Positions 7,374-14,376 of a DNA stretch of 16,868 nt are shown piece after piece. Where the stretch lies: NCBI GenBank assembly GCA_050955065.1, contig JBPBQT010000452.1:1-16868 (forward strand), read 5' to 3'. Position numbers and translations under genes: made by a program. The notes under the pieces are model-generated. The model searched no databases. It was not told where the DNA came from and saw nothing but the letters and a program-made list of their open reading frames with translations. The stretch comes from Robbsia sp050955065. Its GTDB lineage: Bacteria; Pseudomonadota; Gammaproteobacteria; Burkholderiales; Burkholderiaceae. How positions within the stretch are numbered: position 1 is the first letter of the stretch; every line of letters begins with the position of its first letter.

Positions 7374-7380
7374 GCCGGAA

Positions 7381-8169
7381 TCACACGCTCAGCTGGCTGA
7401 GCGTCTGCAGCATCTGATCCGACGTCTGCACCGCCTTGCTGTTGATCTCGTACGCGCGCTGCGTCTGGATCATGTTGACCAGTTCCTCGACGACATTGAC
7501 GTTCGACGCCTCCACATAGCCCTGGTTCAGGGTGCCGGCGCCGTTCACGCCCGGCGCGGTGGTGTTGACCGCGCCCGAGGACTGCGTCTCGGAGAAGAGG
7601 TTGTTGCCCAGCGCCTCGAGTCCGGTCGGATTGATGAACTGCGCGAGCTGCACTTGGCCGACCTGGACCGTGGCCGCCGAGCCCTGCTGCGTCACCGACA
7701 CCACGCCGTCGTTCGAGACGGTGAACGACGTCGAATTCTGCGGGATCGTCACCGCCGGCAGCACCGGGTAGCCCGCCGCGGTCACCAGCTGGCCGTTCTG
7801 GTTCGTCTGGAACGAACCGTCGCGCGTGTACGCGGTCGTGCCGTCGGGCATCTGCACCTGGAAGAAACCCTGGCCGTTGATCGCGATGTCCTTCGAGTTG
7901 CCGGTTTGCTGCATATTGCCCTGCGTGTACAGGCGCTCGCTGGCCACCTGGTGCACGCCGGTACCCATCTGCAGGCCCGACGGCAACGTCGTGTCCTGGC
8001 TGGACGCGGCGCCCGGCTGGCGCACCGTCTGATAGAGCAGGTCGCTGAACACCGCGCGCGAGCCCTTGAAGCCCGTCGTGTTGACGTTGGCCAGGTTGTT
8101 CGAGATGGTGTCCATCTGCGACTGCTGGGCGTTCATGCCGGTGGCGGCGATATACAGAGAGCGATTCAT
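7381..8169 (-). CDS. flgG: Distal rod protein FlgG
   Basis: A 262-residue distal rod subunit exported by the flagellar type III apparatus. The start MNRSLYIAATGM and NNLANVNTTGFKGSRA are canonical. YQTVRQPGA (about residues 46-54) is the FlgG-specific segment that makes the rod straight and rigid, unlike the hook. The C-terminal helix carries ELVNMIQTQRAYEINSKAVQ. The length equals that of typical FlgG (~260). No purine-rich ribosome site is evident before the ATG at 8169, which is odd for a highly made subunit. A 118-base gap separates it from flgF with no obvious promoter. It is followed directly by flgI, not flgH. Confidence 0.98.
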   Translation of the reverse strand: MNRSLYIAATGMNAQQSQMDTISNNLANVNTTGFKGSRAVFSDLLYQTVRQPGAASSQDTTLPSGLQMGTGVHQVASERLYTQGNMQQTGNSKDIAINGQGFFQVQMPDGTTAYTRDGSFQTNQNGQLVTAAGYPVLPAVTIPQNSTSFTVSNDGVVSVTQQGSAATVQVGQVQLAQFINPTGLEALGNNLFSETQSSGAVNTTAPGVNGAGTLNQGYVEASNVNVVEELVNMIQTQRAYEINSKAVQTSDQMLQTLSQLSV

Positions 8170-8287
8170 GGCGTCGTGGTGGTCGCGATTGCTGCGGTTG
8201 CGAATCTTGGCGGCGTCGGGCGCCGGCTTGTTGCGGGACTGCTTGCGTCGGGTGCGGCAACGACGCGGCGCGACTTGCTGCTCGGCC

Positions 8288-9037
8288 CTAGCTGCTGAAA
8301 TTCAGCAACTGGTTCGCCGACTGTTCGTTGGTCGATGCCATGTCGAGCATCTTCATATGCATCTGGAAGCTTCTCGCGTTGTCGATCATGGCGACCATCG
8401 CCTGCACGGTGTTCACATTGCTGCCTTCGAGCGAACCCGGCGCGATCTGCACGGTGGCGTCGGCGCTCAGCGCGCTGCCGTCGGCGGTGCGGAAGAACCC
8501 GTCGTCGCCGCGTTTCAGCGCGGTGTTCGCCGGCTTCACCAGCTTGATCGTGTCGATCGCCGTCATCGTCGCCTTGTCGCCGCCGTTGAACGAGGAGATC
8601 GTGCCGTCGGCCGCGATGTCGAGCTTCGCGCCCGGCGGAATCGAAATCGGACCGCCCTTGCCGATGATCTGCTGCCCCTGCCCGTTCACCAGCTGACCGC
8701 TCTGGTCCACGTGCAGGTTGCCGGCGCGGGTGTAGGCCTCCTCGCCGTTGACGCCCTGCACGGCGATCCAGCCGTCGCCCTGGATCGCGATGTCCAGCGG
8801 ATTGCCGGTGCGGTCGATCGGACCCGGCGTGAAATCCGAACCCGGGTTGCTGGTCAGCGCGAAGGTCCGCGTGGTGGCGCCGCCGCTCGTCGCGGTTTCC
8901 AGCGGCACCGAACGGTACGACGACATCTGCGCGCGAAAACCCGTCGTCGAGGCATTGGCCAGGTTGTTGGAGATGCTCGCCTGTTGATCGAGCGCCTGGG
9001 AGGCCCCGCTCATCGCGGTGTAGATCAGCTTGTCCAT
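8288..9037 (-). CDS. flgF: Proximal rod protein FlgF
   Basis: A 249-residue proximal rod subunit. The N terminus MDKLIYTAMSGA with SNNLANASTTGFRAQ (about 23-37), the central QGDGWIAVQ and YTRAGNLHVDQSGQLV segments, and the C-terminal helix with VNTVQAMVAMIDNARSFQ are diagnostic of FlgF. The length is normal for the family. The ATG at 9037 has GAGGA just upstream. It lies 65 bases after flgE and 118 bases before flgG in the same operon. Nothing is missing or unusual in the protein. Confidence 0.97.
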   Translation of the reverse strand: MDKLIYTAMSGASQALDQQASISNNLANASTTGFRAQMSSYRSVPLETATSGGATTRTFALTSNPGSDFTPGPIDRTGNPLDIAIQGDGWIAVQGVNGEEAYTRAGNLHVDQSGQLVNGQGQQIIGKGGPISIPPGAKLDIAADGTISSFNGGDKATMTAIDTIKLVKPANTALKRGDDGFFRTADGSALSADATVQIAPGSLEGSNVNTVQAMVAMIDNARSFQMHMKMLDMASTNEQSANQLLNFSS

Positions 9038-9102
9038 GTCCTCGTCGCGGCTCGGCGCGTCCTGTGTGATGGCTTCGGGAACGATCGAAACGTCACCCGT
9101 CG

Positions 9103-10350
9103 TTACAGATTCATCAACGTCTGATCGACCGACTGCTGCGTCTTGATGGTCTGCGCGTTCGCCTGGTAATACCGCTGCGCGGTGATCAGGTCGACCAGCG
9201 ACGACGTCAGATCGACGTTCGAGGCCTCGGTCGCGCCGGACTTCACGTTGCCCAGCGCGCCGGTGCCGGCCACGCCGACCTGCGGCTGCCCCGACGACGC
9301 GCTTTCGGCGAAGACGTTGTTGCCCAGGTTCACCAGTCCGCCCTCGTTGGAGAAACTCGCCAGCGACACCTGGCCGAGCGTCGCGCTCTGACCGTTCGAA
9401 TAGGTGCCCATCAGCTTGCCGGCGTTGTCGATCGAGAACGACGACAGCGTGCCCGCCGAGCAGCCGTCGCTGGTCACCGAGGTGGCGGCGAAATCGCTGC
9501 CGAACTGCGTGGTCTTCGACAGGTCGAGCTTGATCGGCTGCGACGACGTCGCGCCCTTGGGCATCGCCAGCGTCAGGTTCGACAGGCCGTTGCCGATCAC
9601 CTTGCCGCTCTGGTCGAACGACAGCTGCGCGATCGTCTTGGGCGCGGAACCCGCCGAATAGCCCACCGGCGCGCCGTCCATGTTGCCGTAGACGTTCCAG
9701 CTCGACGGCTGGCCGTTGGCCTCCGGCGTCTTGACGTAGTACATGTTCAGCGTGTGCGCGTTGCCCAGCGAATCGAAGACCTGCGCGGTGGTCGCGTTGT
9801 TGTACGTTGCGGTGTTGCTCGCGTTGAACGGCTTTTCCGCGGGCGGCTTGCTGCTCGCGTTCAGGTTCGCCTCGCTGTTGACCTTGGTCGACATCGACGG
9901 CGGGATCGCGCCGCTCGGAATCGACAGCGCCTGCGGCGCGGACGTGTTCAGCACGCCCTTCGCGTCCGCCGCGTAGCCCATCAGGTTCAGGCCCTGCGCG
10001 TTGACGATCTTGCCGCCCGCGTCGAGCGAGAACTGGCCGTTGCGCGTGTAGCTCTTCACGCCCGCGGCGTTCGACGTCTGGAAGAAACCGTTGCCGTTGA
10101 TCGCCATGTCGAGCGTCTGGCCGGTCTCGCTGATGGTGCCCTGCGTGAACTTCTCGGTGATCTTCGACACGCTGGTGCCGATGCCGGGACCGTTGTTCAT
10201 GCTGGTGTGCATCGCCGTCGCGTACAGCGCGGCGAACTGCGCGCCGCTTTGCTTGTAGCCGACGGTGTTGGCGTTCGAAATGTTGTTGCCGATCACGTCG
10301 AGATCGCTCGACGCGGCCGACAAACCGCTCAATGCCTGGGAATATGCCAT
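9103..10350 (-). CDS. flgE: Flagellar hook protein FlgE
   Basis: A 415-residue hook subunit. The N terminus MAYSQALSGLSAASSDL with GNNISNANTVGYKQS (about 22-36) and the C-terminal helix ending QQSVDQTLMNL form the D0 coiled coil. FAALY (about 42-46) fits the Fxxx-hydrophobic export-gate motif. Segments such as GNGFFQTS, YTRNGQFSLD and NEGGLVNLGNNVF are typical of FlgE. The ATG at 10350 has AGGAAAA about 8 bases upstream. It lies between flgD (gap 41 bases) and flgF. One cysteine, Cys297 (codon at 9462-9460, in SDGCSAG), is present, which is unusual because flagellar axial proteins are normally cysteine-free. Confidence 0.98.
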   Translation of the reverse strand: MAYSQALSGLSAASSDLDVIGNNISNANTVGYKQSGAQFAALYATAMHTSMNNGPGIGTSVSKITEKFTQGTISETGQTLDMAINGNGFFQTSNAAGVKSYTRNGQFSLDAGGKIVNAQGLNLMGYAADAKGVLNTSAPQALSIPSGAIPPSMSTKVNSEANLNASSKPPAEKPFNASNTATYNNATTAQVFDSLGNAHTLNMYYVKTPEANGQPSSWNVYGNMDGAPVGYSAGSAPKTIAQLSFDQSGKVIGNGLSNLTLAMPKGATSSQPIKLDLSKTTQFGSDFAATSVTSDGCSAGTLSSFSIDNAGKLMGTYSNGQSATLGQVSLASFSNEGGLVNLGNNVFAESASSGQPQVGVAGTGALGNVKSGATEASNVDLTSSLVDLITAQRYYQANAQTIKTQQSVDQTLMNL

Positions 10351-10391
10351 GGTGATGTTTTTCCTGACGAACGTGGATGACGGTGATGCGG

Positions 10392-11243
10392 TTAGAGGAT
10401 CTGCGCGACGCTGGACAGGCTCGTCGTCGCGCCGTTGCCGAGCATGAGGCCGGCGGTGCCGTTCGGCTGCTGCACGATGCTGTTGACCTTCGACTGCGAC
10501 AACGCGGTCGCGCTGACCGGGTCCGTGCCGTTCGACGCGGAGACCTTGAAGGTGTACGAGCCGTCCGCCACGGCCTTGCCGGTATCGTCCTTGCCGTCCC
10601 AGCTCAACGGCGTCATGCCGGTTTCCTTCGAATCCAGCGCCAGCGAGCGCACCGGATGGCCGCCCGCGTCCACGACCGTGACCTTCACCGCCGAGGCGGG
10701 CGCCGTCAGCTGCATGCCGAACGCGCTCGCCTTGCCCCCGGCCACGTGGATGTCGTTGCCGTTCGCCAGCACGCTCTTGCCGATCAGCGCGCTCGCCGAC
10801 ACCTGCTGCGTCGCGTTCAACTGCGTCGCCAGCGAGCTGAGCGTCGTGTTCAGCCCGGCGATGCCCGAAACCGTGTTGATCTGCGCGAGCTGCGACGTCA
10901 TCTGCGAGCTGTCCATCGGGTTCGTCGGGTCCTGATTCTTCATTTCGGTGGTCAGCAGCTTCATGAAGGTCGACTGCATGTCGGCCGCGCTCTTGGTCGA
11001 GCCCGGCGCGCCGGTCGACTTCGACAACGCGCCCGCCGCGCCGCCCATCGCCTCGCCCAGACCCGCGGCGCCCGCCTCGGGGCCCGCGCCCGGGGCGCCG
11101 TTGGCGGCAAGCGCGCCGGCCGCGGCGGCCGCGCCGGCCTGGTCCTCGGCGCTGCGGCCGGCAGCGCGGCCGTTGACGGCGCCGGGCGCCGGCCTGGGCA
11201 CCGCGCCGTTCGTCACGCCACTACTGCTGCTGATCGTGTCCAT
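10392..11243 (-). CDS. flgD: Hook-capping scaffold protein FlgD
   Basis: A 283-residue protein that caps the growing hook and guides FlgE assembly; it is discarded when the hook is complete. The conserved core runs from STFMKLLTTEMKNQDPTNPM (91-110) through TSQLAQINTVSGIAGLN. The C-terminal half holds the FlgD Tudor/Ig-like region (WDGKDDTGKAVADGSYTF). The export-gate motif FMKLL is at residues 93-97, whereas in Salmonella the matching FLTLL is at 36-40. The first ~85 residues are a low-complexity Ala/Gly/Pro extension. The ATG at 11243 has AGGAGCT upstream and follows flgC by 19 bases. The internal conserved order is intact, so function is likely retained. Confidence 0.96.
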   Translation of the reverse strand: MDTISSSSGVTNGAVPRPAPGAVNGRAAGRSAEDQAGAAAAAGALAANGAPGAGPEAGAAGLGEAMGGAAGALSKSTGAPGSTKSAADMQSTFMKLLTTEMKNQDPTNPMDSSQMTSQLAQINTVSGIAGLNTTLSSLATQLNATQQVSASALIGKSVLANGNDIHVAGGKASAFGMQLTAPASAVKVTVVDAGGHPVRSLALDSKETGMTPLSWDGKDDTGKAVADGSYTFKVSASNGTDPVSATALSQSKVNSIVQQPNGTAGLMLGNGATTSLSSVAQIL

Positions 11244-11262
11244 CCGTCAAGCTCCTGAAACT

Positions 11263-11703
11263 TCATTGTCCGAGGGTCAGCGTCTTGAGCATCAGACTCT
11301 TCGCCGTGTTCATCGATTCGACGTTGGCCTGGTAGGACTTCGACGCCGAGATCATGTTGACCATCTCGCGCACCGGGTCCACGTTCGGCATCGTCACGTA
11401 GCCGTCGCCATTCGCCGCCTGGTTGGTCGGGTCGTACACCATCTTCATCGGCGCCGGGTCGTCGATGACGCCGGTGACCTTCACGCCGCCGATCGCCGCG
11501 GGTCCGGCCCGACTCGTACCGTCGGCGCCGCGCGCGTTCAGCGGCGCGACGGCGAACACCACCTGCTTCGCCACATACGGCTTGCCGTCCGGACCGGCCA
11601 CGCTGTCGACGTTCGCCAGGTTGCTGGCGGTCGTGTTCAGACGCTGGGATTCGGCGTTCATCGCCGAACCGGCCACCTGGAAGATACTCATCATCGACGT
11701 CAT
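11263..11703 (-). CDS. flgC: Proximal rod protein FlgC
   Basis: A 146-residue proximal rod subunit. The N terminus SIFQVAGSAMNAESQRLNTT with SNLANVDSVAG and the C-terminal helix MVNMISASKSYQANVESMNT are canonical for FlgC. The length is slightly above the ~135-140 usual residues. The ATG at 11703 was chosen over an in-frame ATG at 11757 because GGAGAAGGAG lies just upstream and family members begin close to this point. It lies 94 bases after flgB, across a short tandem repeat, and 19 bases before flgD. Confidence 0.96.
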   Translation of the reverse strand: MTSMMSIFQVAGSAMNAESQRLNTTASNLANVDSVAGPDGKPYVAKQVVFAVAPLNARGADGTSRAGPAAIGGVKVTGVIDDPAPMKMVYDPTNQAANGDGYVTMPNVDPVREMVNMISASKSYQANVESMNTAKSLMLKTLTLGQ

Positions 11704-11760
11704 CGCACCGCTCCTTCTCCATGAGTCATCGCCACCGCTCCTGTTCCCTGCCGCCACCGT

Positions 11761-11788
11761 CAGCCCTCAGCCCTCAGCCGCCAGCCGC
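11761..11788. repeat. 7-bp tandem repeat between flgB and flgC
   Basis: Four abutting 7-mers: CAGCCCT, CAGCCCT, CAGCCGC, CAGCCGC. They lie in the 94-base gap between the flgB stop and the flgC start, upstream of the flgC ribosome site. The unit is not a multiple of three, but the tract is non-coding, so copy-number change would alter only intergenic spacing. Confidence 0.65.
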
Positions 11789-11797
11789 CCGCCGCGC

Positions 11798-12286
11798 TCA
11801 GGACCCGCCCGAGACCGCCGCGAGCATCGTCTTGACCTGCTGGTTGATGATCGTCAGCCCGGTTTCGTAATGCAGCGCGTTGTCGGCGAAGTTGACGCGC
11901 TCCGTATCGAGTTCGACGGTGTTGCCGTCGAGGCTGGACTGGGTCGGGACGCGATACTGCGGCGTGCCGTACACGGCGCCCGACGCCATCGCCGCGGCGG
12001 CGGAGCCCGCGACGCCGGCGAGATGCCCGGCATGGGTCGCCGTCATCGGCAGGGGGCCGCCGACGAAGCTGCCGCCGCCGTGCGCGTCGGCGCTCGAGAG
12101 CGTCGTGCCGCCCGCCGCGCCCTGGCTGCCCAGCGCGCGGTTCAGCGAGCTGGCGAAATCGACGTCGCGCGCCTTGTAGTTCGGGGTGTCGACGTTCGCG
12201 ATGTTCTCGGACGCCAGCTGCTGCCGGTACGCGCGCAGATCCAGCGCCTGCCGTCCGAAGTTGAATTCCGCATCGAGTTTGTCCAT
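11798..12286 (-). CDS. flgB: Proximal rod protein FlgB
   Basis: A 162-residue rod subunit, first gene of the leftward rod/hook operon. The motif ENIANVDTPNYKARDVDF (about 28-45) is diagnostic of FlgB, and the C-terminal helix has NFADNALHYETGLTIINQQ. The length is above Salmonella FlgB (~138). The extra length lies in a central Gly/Ala/Ser-rich part (about 55-100). The ATG at 12286 has GGAGCG upstream and gives the family N terminus MDKLDAEFNFGRQALDLRA; the longer open frame upstream crosses the divergent promoter region and is rejected. FlgB is thought to contact the export gate/MS ring with FliE. Confidence 0.96.
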   Translation of the reverse strand: MDKLDAEFNFGRQALDLRAYRQQLASENIANVDTPNYKARDVDFASSLNRALGSQGAAGGTTLSSADAHGGGSFVGGPLPMTATHAGHLAGVAGSAAAAMASGAVYGTPQYRVPTQSSLDGNTVELDTERVNFADNALHYETGLTIINQQVKTMLAAVSGGS

Positions 12287-12461
12287 CGCCCGCTCCGTTG
12301 CAAACACACGCTGGACAAGCCTTTCCAGCCATGAATGAGATGCTACGCGCGAGCCGGATCCGCAAATGCGGAAACAAGAGGGTGTTGGCCGTTCAATTCG
12401 CCCGATGCGACGGGGTGCGACCTGCCTAGAATGCGTTCTATTGGAAAAACCGGAGTTCTCC
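12287..12461. promoter_or_regulatory. Divergent flgB/flgA control region
   Basis: These 175 bases separate the two divergent starts and must hold both early promoters. Near the middle is the dyad TCCGCA-AA-TGCGGA (12359-12372). Nearer flgA is TAGAA-TGCG-TTCTA (12427-12440), which contains a -10-like TAGAAT (12427-12432) for rightward transcription. The matching -35 position is poor, as expected of an activator-dependent promoter. FlhDC is the usual class II activator in this group, but its degenerate box was not identified with confidence. No sigma-28 match is present here. Confidence 0.55.
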
Positions 12462-13355
12462 ATGACCATGGCTCGGCCCGACAGCACGCTCGACTTCGAA
12501 GTCGACCGCACGACGCACAGGGCGGCGCACGCCCTGCGCGCGCTGCATCGGCTGGGAGACCGGGCGCGGCGGGCCATGCAACGGATCATCGCGTTCGCCC
12601 TCGCCCCGGCGCTGCTCGCGGCGCTGCCCTGCATCGGCATGCAGCCGGCGCTCGCGGCGGGCGGAATCAATGCGGGAGGCAATACGGAGGTCGCTGCCGC
12701 CGGCGCGGAAGCCGGCGGCCCGCTGGCCGAGGGTGGCCAGAATTTCGAGCTGGTGAAGGACGCGGCGCTGAGCTTCCTCGTGCAGCAGACCGAGGGCCTG
12801 CCCGGCAAGGTCACGATCAGCCTGGTGTCGGCGGCGCCGCGCGGCCTGACGCGCTGCGGCGCGCTGGAACCCTTCGTGCCGCCGGGCGTCCGGCTGTGGG
12901 GACGCGCGATGGTCGGCGTGCGCTGCAACGGCGAGCGTCCGTGGACCATCTATCTGCAGGCGCGCATCGCCGTGATCGGCGACTACTTCGTCGCCGCGCG
13001 CACGCTGAACGTCGGCGATACGATCGGGCCGCAGGATCTCGAACCCCGGCATGGCGACCTGACGATGCTGCCGGCCACCCTCGTCACGAACCCGAGCCAG
13101 GTGGTGGGCGCCGTCGCCAGCAACGCCGTCACCGCCGGCTTTCCACTGCGCTCGGACATGGTGCACGCGGCGTTGACGATCCGCTATGGCCAGCAGGTGC
13201 GGGTCGTCGCCCGCGGCCCCGGCTTCGCGGTCTCCTCCGAGGGCAGCGCGCTGGCGAACGCCGCGGTCGGACAGCCGGTGCGGGTACGCACCGCGACCGG
13301 GTCCATCATCAGCGGCATCGCGCAGCCCGATACCACCGTGGAAGTGCCCATGTAA
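12462..13355 (+). CDS. flgA: P-ring assembly chaperone FlgA
   Basis: A 297-residue periplasmic chaperone that helps FlgI form the P ring. The C-terminal half holds the SAF/FlgA domain (VAARTLNVGDTIGPQDLEP, then AGFPLRSDMV, then GQQVRVVARGPGFAVSSEG and a final strand VEVPM). The signal-peptide core is at about residues 42-56, with a cut near ALAA (~62-65). The ATG at 12462 was chosen because CGGAG lies six bases upstream. ATG 12576 (Met39) would give a standard 259-residue precursor with a normal signal peptide but has a poorer ribosome site. It is transcribed divergently from flgB, an arrangement common in beta- and gammaproteobacteria, and is followed by a hairpin and then flgM. Confidence 0.95.
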   Translation: MTMARPDSTLDFEVDRTTHRAAHALRALHRLGDRARRAMQRIIAFALAPALLAALPCIGMQPALAAGGINAGGNTEVAAAGAEAGGPLAEGGQNFELVKDAALSFLVQQTEGLPGKVTISLVSAAPRGLTRCGALEPFVPPGVRLWGRAMVGVRCNGERPWTIYLQARIAVIGDYFVAARTLNVGDTIGPQDLEPRHGDLTMLPATLVTNPSQVVGAVASNAVTAGFPLRSDMVHAALTIRYGQQVRVVARGPGFAVSSEGSALANAAVGQPVRVRTATGSIISGIAQPDTTVEVPM

Positions 13356-13359
13356 GGCC

Positions 13360-13387
13360 GATATGAGGGGGTTTCACCCCCCATATC
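13360..13387 (+). terminator. Hairpin after flgA (possible terminator)
   Basis: GATATG-A-GGGGG (13360-13371) pairs with CCCCC-CATATC (13377-13387) around a TTTCA loop: 11 bp with one bulged A, starting 5 bases after the flgA stop. There is no T-run downstream, so it is not a classic intrinsic terminator. It may end or attenuate flgA transcription, leaving flgM mainly under its own sigma-28 promoter. Confidence 0.5.
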
Positions 13388-13441
13388 CGGTCCGCAAACC
13401 CCCGCCGGCGCTGGCGCGTCGGTAAAAGATGCGATATTTGT

Positions 13442-13468
13442 TAAAGTTCGACCCAGGGACGCCGTTAA
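13442..13468 (+). promoter_or_regulatory. Sigma-28 (FliA) type promoter of flgM
   Basis: TAAAGTTC (13442-13449), an 11-base spacer and GCCGTTAA (13461-13468) match the FliA consensus TAAAGTTT-N11-GCCGATAA at 7 of 8 positions in each half with exact spacing. The predicted start near 13475 leaves a ~20-base leader before the flgM GTG. Autoregulation of flgM by sigma-28 is known in other species; here it is inferred from the match. Confidence 0.9.
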
Positions 13469-13495
13469 AGGAAGTACATCCCCTGGGGAAATGCT

Positions 13496-13876
13496 GTGAA
13501 AATCGACTCTTCCATACCGAATCTCCCGGCTTCTGCGCTGCAGAAGGCTGGTGCATCCTCATCCGCCGGCCAAAGCGCCGCCTTGTCGGGCAATATGCTC
13601 ACGGGCAGCGTCTTTTCCGGCGGCAATCCGGTGAACGGCAGCGCCTGGGCCGCCGCCGCTGTTGTTTCCTCGCCACCCTCCGGCATGTCGGGCGGCGGCA
13701 GCGTGCATCTCTCGCCGTTTTCCTCGCAATTGCGGGCGTCGGCGAGCGACCCGAGCGGCGACATCGACATGGCGCGCGTCGCGGCGTTGCGCTCTTCGAT
13801 CGCGAACGGTTCGTACAATATCGACCCCGCGCGGATCGCCGACGGCATGCTCAGTTCGGCGCAGGAACTCTTTTAA
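13496..13876 (+). CDS. flgM: Anti-sigma-28 factor FlgM
   Basis: A 126-residue regulator that binds sigma-28 (FliA) in the cytoplasm and is exported through the finished hook, releasing late gene expression. The C-terminal sigma-binding part carries the family pattern VAALRSSIANGSYNIDP followed by RIADGMLSSAQELF (about 96-126). The first ~80 residues are Ser/Ala/Gly-rich and probably disordered, as in the family; at 126 residues it is longer than Salmonella FlgM (97). The start is GTG at 13496, with GGGGAA six bases upstream; the ATG at 13491 meets a stop at once. It is preceded by a near-consensus sigma-28 promoter and followed 20 bases on by flgN. Confidence 0.96.
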   Translation: MKIDSSIPNLPASALQKAGASSSAGQSAALSGNMLTGSVFSGGNPVNGSAWAAAAVVSSPPSGMSGGGSVHLSPFSSQLRASASDPSGDIDMARVAALRSSIANGSYNIDPARIADGMLSSAQELF

Positions 13877-13896
13877 TATATGGACTCCGCCCTGCC

Positions 13897-14361
13897 ATGA
13901 CGACATTCGACCCGACCCCCGCGTCGGACACCGGACCCGCGCCCGATTTCCCCGCGCTGATCGCCCTGCTCGACGACGAATGCGGCACATTGCGGGCCTT
14001 CGTCATCGCACTCGACGAAGAACAGCTGATGCTGTCGCGCAGCGCCGATATCGGCGCGCTGCCGGCGATCGTCGCGCGCAAGAGCGAGTTGTACGGGCGG
14101 CTGAACGTGCTGGACAAGGCCCGTGGCGCCTGGCTGAGCGGCAACCGGCTGACCGACATGACGGACACCGCCGCCCGCTCCCCCGAGGTCGGCGAGCGTT
14201 GGGCCAACGTCGTCGCGCTCGCGAGAACCGCGCGGCGCACGAACGAGACCAACGGCCGGCTGGTGCGCACGCGCATGACGTACAACAAGAGCGCCCTCGA
14301 CGCGATCCGCGGCGCGCATGGCAAGGCGCCGACGGTCTATGGCGCGGACGGACGCTTCTGA
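13897..14361 (+). CDS. flgN: Export chaperone FlgN for FlgK and FlgL
   Basis: A 154-residue, mostly helical cytoplasmic chaperone that delivers FlgK and FlgL to the flagellar export gate. Recognised from its place after flgM and from its FlgN-type pattern: LIALLDDECGTLRAFVIALD (about 21-40), then IVARKSELYGRLNVLDKAR. The C-terminal substrate-binding region has TNGRLVRTRMTYNKSALDAI and ends near YGADGRF. The ATG at 13897 was chosen on spacing from flgM and on family length; the frame is open further upstream only as a shadow of flgM. An upstream ATG at 13880 meets a stop after six codons. It is probably co-transcribed with flgM. Confidence 0.93.
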   Translation: MTTFDPTPASDTGPAPDFPALIALLDDECGTLRAFVIALDEEQLMLSRSADIGALPAIVARKSELYGRLNVLDKARGAWLSGNRLTDMTDTAARSPEVGERWANVVALARTARRTNETNGRLVRTRMTYNKSALDAIRGAHGKAPTVYGADGRF

Positions 14362-14376
14362 ACGTCGGCTGAAACG

